Counted from the first letter of the stretch, positions 1-9,621 are shown. The stretch: 64,000 bases of DNA from Hedera helix (GCA_947179155.2 OX359275.1:6885501-6949500); one strand, 5' to 3'. Notes: generated by a model from the letters alone, not told the origin. A program made the numbers and translations.

Positions 1-500
1 TATCATACATGATACGACATTCTATTACAATCAATTTGAGATCATATGTATAATGACTCAATCACACCATCCTATTATCCTTATTCATAAAGGACAACGT
101 CTGAAAAATGATATTCAAATAATCTGTAAATGTTCTCTTAACAATTTAAGTTTGCTAATCTATAGCACAACAAAACATAAACTCTTCATATCTACTTACA
201 CAAGTGAATGAATTAGTCTACCGCAAGGTTTTACTACAAAAGCACCTATGCTTCAATCTTGATGACTCGTTAGTCAATCTTCATCTTTGCCTCTACCGGA
301 GTAATCGGCTTCCTCAAGCTACTCTGTAATGTTTTGTTTTAAGCAAGGGTGAGCACGACGGCTCAGCAAGTCTAACAGTTTCACATAACACGTAAAAACA
401 GTTCAATCATGCTTCATGCTTCATGCATCTTATGCTTTGCAGTACATACATTTCTCATGCATATCATGCCTCGCATTTAATCTATGCTTCATGCCTAGCC
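1..500 (-). mobile_element. Family-B LTR on the minus strand, distal part (cut by element 1)
   Basis: Read as reverse complement, this stretch matches the 3' part of the B3 LTR near 49930-50441 and, less well, the B+ LTR near 27240-27640. It continues directly into 14265-18513 once element 1 and one copy of its TAGCC target duplication are removed. By alignment with B+, the true LTR end lies about 185 bp to the left of the window. Whether this is a 5' LTR with an interior further left or a solo LTR cannot be seen. Confidence 0.85.
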
Positions 501-1551
501 TGTAATGTCCTAGAATTTCCACATTCTTATTAATTAAAATATTAATTTAATTTCCAACGAGTTAGTTTTATGAGATTATTTAAATCTTTTTATGTGATTA
601 ATTAATTATGTGATTAAATAATTATGTAATTAATTACTAAAATTAATTAAAGGGGGTCACTAATATGTTATTAAATTAGTGAACAAACCCTAAAGTTTTA
701 ATATCAAAATAATTGATAAGTTTCCTATTAATTAAATATTCAATTAAATTGAATATAATGAGTGAATTAAATATAATAAATTAATTAATATGATTATTAA
801 TTAATGTAAATAATGTGAAATGTTAATAATAATATTTATTAGTCCATTTGGTAATTTAATACTTATGGGTTAAAATATTTAATTATTTATTCAATCTAAT
901 TATTTATTTAACATGGATTGAATAATTAATGTGTAAATTATTAAATTAGCCCAACATGGGTCAATTAGTAGCCCAAGTGGGGAATAATAAAATTTGACAA
1001 TTTAGTAGCCCAAACAATTTAATAGAAGCCCAATTGGTATTTTAAATTAAAGCCCAATGATTGGCCCACTTGGAAAAACAATTAAATAACTTATTAATTA
1101 ATTAAAATAAGAAAAGTGAATTTATTTTTTTTGACTTTTGAAGTCCATCAGCCGAATGGCATGGAGGAGAGAGAAAAAAATTGATTTTTTTGATATTTTA
1201 TTTTATTTTCCATTTATTTAATTAAAGGTTGCTTGTTTTATTTTTTTAAGTACATGAACCATGCTTCTTTTCACCAACCAAGTCATGGCTTGTTAACTTG
1301 TGTAAGTATCCATTAGCTAGCTTGTAGTGGTCAAAATTATTAGATACATTATGTGTATCTACTAATTTTTCAAGTATACTTGAAAAGTTGATAGATGTTA
1401 TTTCATTTTGCTCCAAAAATCAAAAGAGAGAGTTTGAGAGCAAAATATTTTGAGAGAGAGCAAGAGAAGGAGAAGGAGTGCTAAGCTAGTTTATGCCTTC
1501 AAGATTCACAACATATTTTGGGAGAAAAAGAAGAATAGCCATTAAATCAAG

Positions 1552-1553
1552 GT
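1552..1553 (+). promoter_or_regulatory. Candidate 5' splice site in element 1 LTR
   Basis: The context AAG|GTAATG lies at the 3' end of a GA-rich stretch (about 1420-1550) that resembles a 5' untranslated exon. Its likely partner is the acceptor at 4604-4605, just before ORF1. The pairing is inferred from sequence only. Confidence 0.45.
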
Positions 1554-2074
1554 AATGGTTATTTTAAATGAAGTTTTGTTTTTAAATTAAATAAATCATC
1601 ATATTAGTATAAACATGTTAATATGGTTATTAATGTGTAGTGGTAATATATATGCCATGCTTGAGTTTAATATGCTTGGTTTGTATTTTTGTACATTTTA
1701 TATGCTAAAATATGTATTTAATAGTGTGTAAACAAGTTTTGGAATTTATGTCCAAAAATATTTTTTATAAAACTTAAGTTTGATGTTCTAATATTATAGA
1801 ACATTAAATCATGAGAAAAACAAAGTTTGAATCACTCAAAATGGAGTTATACACAAAAAGTTATGATTTGTGGTAGTTTATGTGATGTAAAAATTTTTAT
1901 AAAAAAATAATGATATTAAATCATGAAAAATTAATTTTTCATGTTATAAATTAATATAAGGTGATTGGTAATTTTTTTGGATTTTTATTGAGGATTTAAA
2001 ACTTACTTGATGGTATATTTTTCATTAAAATGGGTACTGTTCACGTTCTGTCGGAAGAAAATAAAAAAGGAATT

Positions 2075-2230
2075 TTCCGCGCAATGCGCGGAAGGTTATC
2101 GACTAAAGAACGCGGAGCCAAACGACGTCGTTTGGCCTCTGTAAGACTTTACTCCGCGCAATGCGCGGAAGCCGTTTACGGCTTCTCAAAACGGCACCGT
2201 TTTGATCCGTTGTCACTGAAGGCGCGCGCC
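2075..2230. repeat. GC-rich palindrome cassette in element 1 5' LTR
   Basis: Six inverted repeats lie within 156 bp of an otherwise AT-rich LTR. They are a 19-mer centred on an A at 2075-2093, a 17-mer with the same core at 2153-2169, a perfect 20-bp palindrome around ACGT at 2117-2136, an 8-bp-arm hairpin at 2168-2185, a 9-bp-arm hairpin at 2186-2205, and GGCGCGCGCC at 2221-2230. The copy in the 3' LTR is at 11972-12127. Confidence 0.9.
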
Positions 2231-2549
2231 ATGCGCGAGCACCGGTTTTCTGAGAAATTACCATTTTGCCCCTCCGTGTTTTTCTTGGCAGAATTACCAT
2301 TCTGCCCTCGGTCCGGTTTTTCAACTTATTTACGAAAATGCCATTCGGGTTAATTTTAATTAATTTAAATATTTGAAAATTAATTTAAAATTATAACAAA
2401 AATAATAATAATACAAAAATAATATTGGGGAGGATGTTTTTCAATAAGTTTAATATTTAAATATTTTAAATATTAATCTAGTTAGCTAAACCATGGTTAG
2501 GTTAAATAAATTTATTATTTATTTATTATTTTAAATGTTAATAATAAAT

Positions 2550-3100
2550 AAAGATGATAATAGCAATTATTATTTAATGCCTATTAAATAATATTTAAAG
2601 AGAGATAAAATTTATAAATTAATTATTTATTATTTAAATATTATTAAATAATAAATAAAGATAATTAAGTAATTAATTATTATTTAATTAACATTAAATA
2701 ATGATTAATGGAAATTAAGTTATTAGAATAATAATTTATTATTTAATTTAAATAATAAATAAGAATGATTTGATTATTATTTAACCTTAAATAATAATTA
2801 AAATTAATTAAATAATTAATTATTATTTAATTGACATTAAATAATAATTAAAGAGGATTAAGATTAGTAAACTATTATTTAATTTCCTTAATTAAATAAT
2901 AAGTGAGGTTAATTACTTGGTTAATTATTGGTTGATTAACATTAAATTAAAGAAGGTTAAAATTAAGTTAATAATTATTTATTATTTAATAATATGTAAG
3001 TACAATTAGTTATTATTTATAATAACTAGAGTTAATTAATTAATTTCTATTTAATCAATATTAAATAGTAATTAAAAAGAGATTGAGTTAATAAAATAAA
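2550..3100. repeat. AT-rich hairpin repeat array, element 1 5' LTR
   Basis: Degenerate repeats of the type TTATTTAAT...ATTAAATAATAA recur every 35 to 60 bp, each largely self-complementary. Family B has the same kind of array at the same place. There is no coding sign. Confidence 0.75.
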
Positions 3101-4365
3101 TTGAATTTAATTAAACAATTATAATAAGTTGTTTAAAGGTTTAATAAGTGTCCAACACTTAAGAAAAATATTTTCTAACTTATTAAATTATTAACCTAAA
3201 ATGATTGAGTGTCTATAAGGTTAATAATATTGTTTTGACTAATGTAAATTATGTGTTAGTACTTATGTGTGGTAAATAAGTTCGTTATTAAGCGTATAGT
3301 TATGCAAATACGCCGTACTAATTATTAGACCGACTTTATTAATGTTAGGTCTTTCAAAGCAAGTTAGTTAAAGCTAGACAATTATTGTAGCTGAGCAAAC
3401 AGGCAAGTTCTCTAACCCTACTCAATTATTATCGTTGAACAAGTTTCCATACTTGTATTTATTGTTAAAGCTTGCAGTGGTTTAATTATTTAAAATTATT
3501 CCACATCCATATTGTTTATACAATCGCACTTAGTGCATTTGAAGCTTATTAGTTCTTGATTCATGAACTGTATTAAAAATGTCTTAAGCTAATAATTCAG
3601 CTAGACATTACGTTTCTAAATTCAATAACTTGAATACTTTTAAAAGCTTATCCAAACCATTGTTGGGTGCGGATTTCTTATATTAAGTCTGAGAATTGAA
3701 CAACCCTAAATTAGGGGATTTTGTGTCGGGAAACCGACTTTGGGCGCCAGTGACTAAATGTAATGCATATACAGCGGGTTGAATAGGCTGATCCCCTTGA
3801 AAACCAAACAACTCAAAGGGTCAGAGGAAACTCTATTATACCCTAGTTAGTTCAGGGTCCTTAGTGACCACTCAGCATTTTAAGATTCAAATATTCTGTT
3901 TATTAAAATTTGAATCCTGTTTCTTTCACAATTGTTATATCTATTGTTGAACCATTGATGATCTTTCCCATTCATTCATGATATATTAAATCTATATGAT
4001 TGTTATAAACTTGCTGAGCAAACTAGTTGCTCATTCTTGCTATATCATGAACCATTTTTCAGATAATCCTGATTGCTCCAGGAAGGATAAGGGAAAAGGA
4101 AAGGCCAAAGCTTAAGTAGCTTATGCATGCTAGTTAGATCTTTATTTATGTATTTACGGTTGTTAAACCTTTTGTAATTCCTTATGATAGGAACTGTTTT
4201 TATGTTAAGGTTGATAGACCCTGGTATTGTAACCTTTTGAAGGGAACCAATATGTATTATTCCGCGATATTTAAATGCAATGTATGTATTTAATTGTTAG
4301 TAATGTGTTGAATAGTGAGAACCAAACTCGAGGTTATGGAACCCGGATTTGGGGTCGTCACAGGT

Positions 4366-4377
4366 TGGTATCAGAGC
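4366..4377 (+). promoter_or_regulatory. Primer-binding site, element 1 (initiator tRNA-Met)
   Basis: TGGTATCAGAGC lies three bases after the 5' LTR end. It is complementary to the 3' end of plant initiator tRNA-Met and primes minus-strand DNA synthesis in many plant Gypsy and Copia elements. Confidence 0.95.
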
Positions 4378-4453
4378 CGTAGGTTAGAAACGTTAGGATT
4401 TGCGAAACCTAAGTTATAACCTTAGTATTAAACTCATATCGAGTGCGTTAGGG

Positions 4454-4513
4454 GATGAATCGGGGAGATTCATCATATTGTGTATTTTTGGAGATGGATT
4501 GAGAAAATCCATC
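4454..4513 (+). other. Two leader hairpins of element 1
   Basis: GATGAATC at 4454-4461 pairs with GATTCATC at 4467-4474, and GATGGATT at 4493-4500 pairs with AATCCATC at 4506-4513. They lie between the PBS and ORF1, where retroelements often keep packaging or dimerisation signals. Family C has the same pair at about 32344-32405. The role is inferred. Confidence 0.55.
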
Positions 4514-4574
4514 GAGCCGAGATGTACATGATAAAATATCATTTCATTTCATCAATGAATATATTTTATTGCTG

Positions 4575-4605
4575 TACTAACGTGTGTTATTGTTTTATGT
4601 TATAG
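4575..4605 (+). promoter_or_regulatory. Candidate branch point and 3' splice site before ORF1, element 1
   Basis: A perfect TACTAAC lies at 4575-4581, then a T-rich stretch, then AG at 4604-4605. The ORF1 ATG starts two bases after the AG. Family C has the same arrangement (TACTAAC at 32465-32471, AG at 32493-32494). Confidence 0.6.
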
Positions 4606-4606
4606 G

Positions 4607-5464
4607 ATGGCAGAGATCGGACAGTCGAGTCGCACTGCTGAGGAGGACTATATTGATATCCATATGGATACTGCACAGCCGCTGGTGGCTGCACCCGTAG
4701 AGGAGCCAGAGTCAGATCCTGAGGAGGGGGATCGTGTGGAGCCCGTCTGGGGCGGAGTCATGAGGCCTTACAGTGAGGATGAGGCAGAGTCAGAGGAGTC
4801 TGAGGAGGAGGAGTCAGCTGATGGCATGGGCACCACTGCCGCTGACATCATAGAGGGACTGACCGATAGGAACGAGGGGCTGGAGGCAAGGGTCCAGCAT
4901 CTAGAGGAGCAGAATCTGACCCACCAGCACATGGAGGATCAGTATAGGGATGCGGCTTACCAGTTCTCTGGCGAGAACACAGAGCTGAAGGAGAGGATAG
5001 TAGGACTGGAGGATCAGGTACAGGAGTACGAGGATTCGGTGGAGCACTTTGCAGTGCTGACACATCAGCTAGTAGATCAGGATGTGGAGCTGCAGGCTAA
5101 GTTAGCAGTAGCTGAGACTAGGTTAGCCGAGGCTGAGCTGAAGGTTCAGCAGGTTCAGGCAGAGAAGGCCGCCATCCATGCACACTGGCAGGAGGCGATA
5201 GAGGACCGTATTGAGATGGAGAGACAGCGGGATGCCGCTTATGGACAGATAATTGAGCTAGAGGAGGAGGTCCGCGAGAAGCGGGTGAGGACGGATAGAC
5301 TTAGCTACGTCTACCGATCTTCATATGGTAGGCTTCAGAGCAGGGTGCACTACTACCCAGCTGAGGAGGGCCAGTCTATGCACACCATCAGCAGGAGTGT
5401 GGTGATGGCCATCGGGGATGAGGAGTATGACGACGTGATCCGTAGGGGGATGCGCAGTCAGTAG
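4607..5464 (+). CDS. ORF1: acidic coiled-coil protein upstream of gag, element 1
   Basis: This is a 285-residue protein of unknown function, intact from ATG to TAG. The N-terminus (1-80) is acidic with Glu/Asp runs. Residues about 85-230 are rich in Leu, Glu, Gln and Lys in heptad-like spacing, so a long coiled coil is likely. From residue 232 comes a C-terminal block with LSYVYR, RVHYYP and EEYDD...RRGM. I see no zinc knuckle, protease, membrane segment or signal peptide. The element 2 homologue (55393-56109) keeps the same start (M-x-EIG-x-SSR) and the same C-terminal block although the middle differs, which points to selection on the protein. The start is set by the splice-acceptor-like AG two bases upstream. 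It may act in RNA binding, assembly or regulation, but none of these is shown. Extra ORFs are known in some plant Gypsy lineages; I do not recognise this one. Confidence 0.85.
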   Translation: MAEIGQSSRTAEEDYIDIHMDTAQPLVAAPVEEPESDPEEGDRVEPVWGGVMRPYSEDEAESEESEEEESADGMGTTAADIIEGLTDRNEGLEARVQHLEEQNLTHQHMEDQYRDAAYQFSGENTELKERIVGLEDQVQEYEDSVEHFAVLTHQLVDQDVELQAKLAVAETRLAEAELKVQQVQAEKAAIHAHWQEAIEDRIEMERQRDAAYGQIIELEEEVREKRVRTDRLSYVYRSSYGRLQSRVHYYPAEEGQSMHTISRSVVMAIGDEEYDDVIRRGMRSQ

Positions 5465-5816
5465 TAGTAGTAGTTGTTTTCTAATTTCGTATGTAAATAG
5501 ATGCAGTAGAACCCAACTTTTGTTTTATTAAAGGGTTAATATGTCACTAAATCCCAACTCTAGGAAGTTGTAGAATATGTCAGATCCCATCTTTTGTAGC
5601 TTCTCTGGGATAGAAGCATTTATAGCAGTATGCTTTTGATGTAAAGTGCTACGCACTCCTGTTTTAGCATATGAGTATAAATGCAGTTGAATTTATGTTT
5701 ATATGCGTGTTGAAATAATTACTTGTATTTTAGCTAAACATTGTCTAAGATACAAAATAATGAAATGAAAAAGATGAAACCAGTATAATAATGTAAATTT
5801 TTGTTTATAACAGAAA
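5465..5816 (+). other. Non-coding spacer between ORF1 and gag, element 1
   Basis: These 352 bp of AT-rich sequence have no usable frame. Element 2 has a similar 364-bp spacer (56110-56473), and both contain a segment reading 'aatcccaactc' near a short 'ggtagttg'-like or 'ggaagttg' stretch. Gag could be translated from a second spliced or internal mRNA, but no strong signal is visible. Confidence 0.6.
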
Positions 5817-6221
5817 ATGCCGCCACGTAGACAACCACCAAGGAACCAGGGGGTAGAAGAGTCAGTTAACAACGACGCGGGGGGACACAACGTAGACCCT
5901 ATGCAAAACTTTGTCGACATGCTAGCTGAGGCAATGCAAAACCGCCACCCTGTAGTAGCAAATCCGCCACCACCACCAAATCAGTTGGCGAATTTTAAAG
6001 ATTTTAAAGCGGTGGGACCGCCAGAGTTTAGGGGAACGTCGGACCCGATAGAGGCCCAGTCATGGATAAAGGAAATAGAGAAAGCGTTCGTTATCGCAAG
6101 GGTAGCTGAGGAGCAAAAGACAATCTTTGCTACCTATATGATGAAGGGAGAGGCCAATTTCTGGTGGGAAGCCAATCAGAATAGGGCTGGCGAGGGGGGT
6201 GGTGTCATGGACAAGATTTAA
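5817..6221 (+). CDS. gag: Gag N-terminal part, element 1 (broken by frameshift)
   Basis: This 134-residue fragment starts MPPRR, a start typical of Tekay/Del-like Gag, and holds the first half of the retrotransposon Gag domain (block from KAVGPPEFRG through MKGEANFWWEAN, about residues 65-122). It ends early because the G run near 6195-6200 is one base longer than needed. The downstream frame starting at 6199 continues the domain (FKEIFDENYFP), and the element 2 Gag runs through this point without a break. Gag forms the virus-like particle that packages the RNA. Read with the next two entries, this is one broken gag-pol gene of about 1510 codons, 5817-10350. Confidence 0.93.
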   Translation: MPPRRQPPRNQGVEESVNNDAGGHNVDPMQNFVDMLAEAMQNRHPVVANPPPPPNQLANFKDFKAVGPPEFRGTSDPIEAQSWIKEIEKAFVIARVAEEQKTIFATYMMKGEANFWWEANQNRAGEGGGVMDKI

Positions 6222-9200
6222 GGAAATATTCGATGAGAATTATTTCCCGAAGAGTATGAAAAGTAGGATGGAAGTGAAATTTCTAGAACTGAAGCAGGAA
6301 AACATGTCGGTACCTGAGTACGCGACAAGATTTAATGAGCTGGCCAGGTTCACTCCACATCAAGTGGATACGGAGGAACGCAAGGCCAGAAGATTCGAAA
6401 ATGGATTGAGACCTTGGATATTCAACAAGGTAGCGGTACTGCAGATTGACTCATTCGCAACTTTGTTGGAGAAGTCAATCATTGCTGAAGGAGGAAGCGA
6501 CGCATTAACCAAGTACAACCAGGAGAGAAACAAAAAGAAAAATGAAGGGGGAAGCAAGAACAGCAACAGTGGAGGCAATAATAACAACAATAATAACAAC
6601 AAGCGCAAATGGGACAACAGCAGCAACGACAAGAGCTCGGGGAATCAACAAGGAAGTGTTCAGAAAAAGCCAGCATGCAATATATGTGGAAAGAACCACT
6701 TCGGAGAGTGCAGGAAAGGGAAGAATACATGCTACAATTGTGGTCAGGTGGGACATATTTCTCCAAATTGTCCCCTCCCAAAGAAAGTGAGATGCTTTTC
6801 TTGCGGAGCATCTGACCACCTGATAAAGGATTGCCCTAAGAAGAAGAATGACGGGGGTAGCGGCTACAGGGGCAATAACAGCAAATTGGCTATCGGGGGA
6901 CCGGTACCACAGAACAAGCCGACAGCCCGGACTTTCAATATGACGGTACAGGATGCCGTGGGGTCAAAAGACGTGGTGTCAGGTATTATTCCGATCAATA
7001 ATATAAATGCATATGTATTGTTTGATTCGGGTGCTACCTGTTCATTTGTGTCTGATGATTTCGCTAGACGATTAGAGTTGCCTAGGGACAAACTAGAAAA
7101 CTCAATGAACATAGAAGTTGCTAATAAAGAAGTGATTCCGGTAGAGTACATACATAGAAATTGTTGTGCTGAAATCAGGGGTCAGAAATTAAATGTGAAT
7201 CTAATTCCAATACGTCTGGGGGAATTTGATGTAATACTTGGGATGGATTGGTTGTTTAACCACGGGGCGATAATTGATTGTCAGAAGAAGTGCATACACC
7301 TTAAGACACCAAATAAGTCTAAGGTCGTATTTTATGGCAGCAAATCGTCAAGACAGTCTTCTTGTCTGACGATGATGCAGGCCAAGAAATTATTGAAGAA
7401 AGGTTGTGTAGGGTATTTGGCTCATGTGGTTGACACACAAGTGGTGAGTCCCGAGATGGAGCAAATACCAGTAGTTAGGGAATTTACGGATGTTTTCCCA
7501 GATGTACTGCCGGGTTTACCGCCGGACAGGGAGATAGAATTTGTGATTGATTTAGTACCGGGGACAGCACCGATATCGAAAGCACCATATAGGATGGCTC
7601 CGGTAGAACTAAAGGAATTGATGGTGCAATTGCAGGAGTTGCTAGACAATAAGTACATTCAGCCAAGTGTTTCTCCATGGGGAGCACCGGTGCTGTTTGT
7701 AAAGAAGAAGGATGGATCGATGAGATTGTGTATGGATTATAGAGAGCTGAATAAGGTGACAATTAAGAACAAGTACCCGTTACCACGAATTGACGATCTT
7801 TTCGATCAATTGAAAGGGGCGAAGTACTTTTCAAAGATTGACTTAAGGACTGGTTATCATCAGTTGAAAGTCAGGAAGGAGGATATACCCAAGACGGCAT
7901 TCAGAACTCGATATGGGCATTATGAGTTTCTGGTGATGTCGTTTGGACTAACGAATGCGCCAGCCGCATTTATGGACATGATGAACAGAATATTCAAGCA
8001 ATACTTGGATAAATTTGTAGTCGTGTTCATTGACGATATTCTGGTGTATTCCAAAACGGAGGAGGAGCATGCTGAACACCTAAGATTGGTGTTGGAGATT
8101 TTACGGAAGGAGCGGTTGTACGCTAAGTTTTCAAAGTGTGAATTCTGGTTGGAAAGAGTTCAATTTTTAGGTCATGTTATTGACAAGGAAGGAGTTTCGG
8201 TTGATCCGGCGAAGGTTGAATCGGTAATGAATTGGGAGCAACCAAGGACGCCGACAGAAGTAAGAAGTTTCTTAGGGTTAGCGGGTTACTATCGGAGGTT
8301 CATTCAAGACTTCTCAAAGATAGCAACACTGTTGACCAACTTAACAAGAAAGACGGTGAAATACGTGTGGACAGAGAAGTGTGAGGAAAGTTTTCAGGAG
8401 TTAAAGAAAAGACTTAGTGAAGCACCTGTATTGACCTTACCAGACGATACAGGAGGTTTTACGGTCTACAGTGATGCATCGCACAAGGGGCTTGGCTGTG
8501 TACTTATGCAAAACGGCAAAGTCGTTGCGTATGCGTCCAGACAATTAAAAGATTATGAGAAGGGATATCCTACCCACGACTTGGAGCTGGCAGCGGTAGT
8601 GTTTGCCCTTAAAATTTGGAGACATTATCTGTACGGAGAAAAATGTGAGATATTCACAGACCATAAGAGTCTGAAGTATATCTTCACACAGAAGGAGCTG
8701 AATATGAGGCAACGGAGATGGTTGGAATTGATCAAAGATTATGATTGTGAAATTCTATATCATCCCGGCAAGGCCAACGTAGTAGCGGATGCTCTGAGTA
8801 GAAAGAGCAGGGAGAAATTGTTCATATTGACAGATCAAGAACAATTGGTTCAAGAGATGGCTCGAATGGAGTTGGAAGTGAGAAGTCCAAACGAGTCAAT
8901 AGAAGTCGAGGTGAGCCCAACCTTGTTAGATAGGGTGAAAGAGGCTCAAGACAAAGATGAGGAATGTGACAGAATCCGGAAGAGGATGACCGATGGAGAA
9001 GAGGTCAAGTTTAAAATTGATAGCATGGGATTGCTGAGATTTGAAAATCGTGTTTGGGTACCGCTAGTGCCTGAATTACGAGAGGAAATTTTGCAAGAGG
9101 CTCACAGTACTAGATACTCGATACATCCGGGAAGTACGAAGATGTATCAAGATCTACGTCAGCATTTTTGGTGGCCGAATTTAAAGAGGGAGGTTGCAGA

Positions 9201-9618
9201 ATGTGTCAGCCGATGCCTAACTTGTCAGAGGGTAAAGGCCGAACATCAGAGACCAAGTGGATTGTTACAGCCGTTAGAAATTCCTGAGTGGAAATGGGAG
9301 CATATCACAATGGATTTTGTGGTAGGACTTCCAGCAACACAGAAGGGATATGACGCAATTTGGGTGATTGTGGATCGGCTAACAAAGTCAGCGCACTTTT
9401 TGCCGATCAAGATTAGGTTCAGTTTGGATCAGTTGTCCAAACTGTACATCAAAGAGATAGTTTCAAGACATGGGGTGCCGGTATCGATTGTGTCAGACAG
9501 AGATCCGCGCTTCACGTCAAAATTTTGGAGAAGTCTTCAGGAGAGATTGGGGACACAGTTAAGAATGAGTACAGCGTATCATCCGCAGACCGATGGGCAA
9601 AGTGAGAGAACAATTTAG
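6199..9618 (+). CDS. pol: Gag C-terminal part, protease, RT, RNase H and integrase core, element 1
   Basis: The open frame has 1139 codons. Its first ATG is not a real start; it continues Gag after the frameshift. Order of domains: rest of Gag (1-100); an Asn-rich linker; three zinc knuckles (160-212), the first with short C-X2-C-X3-H-X3-C spacing and the next two C-X2-C-X4-H-X4-C; aspartic protease with DSGA at 276; reverse transcriptase with FIDD at 610-613; RNase H acidic residues near D759, D821 and D864; integrase zinc site H969, H976, C1006, C1009; and the D,D35E triad D1039, D1100, E1136. The frame stops at TAG 9616-9618, four codons after the catalytic Glu, where element 2 has Gln. 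All catalytic residues are present, so the gene died recently or the breaks are sequence errors. Confidence 0.96.
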   Translation: MVSWTRFKEIFDENYFPKSMKSRMEVKFLELKQENMSVPEYATRFNELARFTPHQVDTEERKARRFENGLRPWIFNKVAVLQIDSFATLLEKSIIAEGGSDALTKYNQERNKKKNEGGSKNSNSGGNNNNNNNNKRKWDNSSNDKSSGNQQGSVQKKPACNICGKNHFGECRKGKNTCYNCGQVGHISPNCPLPKKVRCFSCGASDHLIKDCPKKKNDGGSGYRGNNSKLAIGGPVPQNKPTARTFNMTVQDAVGSKDVVSGIIPINNINAYVLFDSGATCSFVSDDFARRLELPRDKLENSMNIEVANKEVIPVEYIHRNCCAEIRGQKLNVNLIPIRLGEFDVILGMDWLFNHGAIIDCQKKCIHLKTPNKSKVVFYGSKSSRQSSCLTMMQAKKLLKKGCVGYLAHVVDTQVVSPEMEQIPVVREFTDVFPDVLPGLPPDREIEFVIDLVPGTAPISKAPYRMAPVELKELMVQLQELLDNKYIQPSVSPWGAPVLFVKKKDGSMRLCMDYRELNKVTIKNKYPLPRIDDLFDQLKGAKYFSKIDLRTGYHQLKVRKEDIPKTAFRTRYGHYEFLVMSFGLTNAPAAFMDMMNRIFKQYLDKFVVVFIDDILVYSKTEEEHAEHLRLVLEILRKERLYAKFSKCEFWLERVQFLGHVIDKEGVSVDPAKVESVMNWEQPRTPTEVRSFLGLAGYYRRFIQDFSKIATLLTNLTRKTVKYVWTEKCEESFQELKKRLSEAPVLTLPDDTGGFTVYSDASHKGLGCVLMQNGKVVAYASRQLKDYEKGYPTHDLELAAVVFALKIWRHYLYGEKCEIFTDHKSLKYIFTQKELNMRQRRWLELIKDYDCEILYHPGKANVVADALSRKSREKLFILTDQEQLVQEMARMELEVRSPNESIEVEVSPTLLDRVKEAQDKDEECDRIRKRMTDGEEVKFKIDSMGLLRFENRVWVPLVPELREEILQEAHSTRYSIHPGSTKMYQDLRQHFWWPNLKREVAECVSRCLTCQRVKAEHQRPSGLLQPLEIPEWKWEHITMDFVVGLPATQKGYDAIWVIVDRLTKSAHFLPIKIRFSLDQLSKLYIKEIVSRHGVPVSIVSDRDPRFTSKFWRSLQERLGTQLRMSTAYHPQTDGQSERTI

Positions 9619-9621
9619 ACA

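Larger units (their letters stand above)
501..4362 (+). repeat. Element 1 5' LTR (3862 bp)
   Basis: It starts TGTAATGTCC and ends GTCGTCACA, the usual TG...CA ends. In order it holds: an AT-rich start; a cluster of GCCCA hexamers at 948-1068; a GA-rich stretch ending in a splice-donor-like AAG|GTAATG at 1551/1552; a GC-rich palindrome cassette at 2075-2230; an AT hairpin array from about 2550 to 3100; and a terminal module of about 1 kb shared with the other LTRs. I see no convincing TATA box. The open frame at 2030-2353 spans the cassette and is not treated as a gene. Confidence 0.96.

Noticed and set aside
2030..2353. 107-codon frame in the element 1 LTRs (also 11927-12250)
   Set aside because: It is open only because the GC-rich palindrome cassette has few stops. 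The composition follows the palindromes, no family resembles it, and it lies inside the LTR. The minus-strand frame over the same bases is equally open.
4366..4377. TGGTATCAGAGC sites considered as parts of tRNA genes
   Set aside because: They are complementary to a tRNA end and lie three bases after LTR ends, so they are primer-binding sites. No cloverleaf surrounds them.
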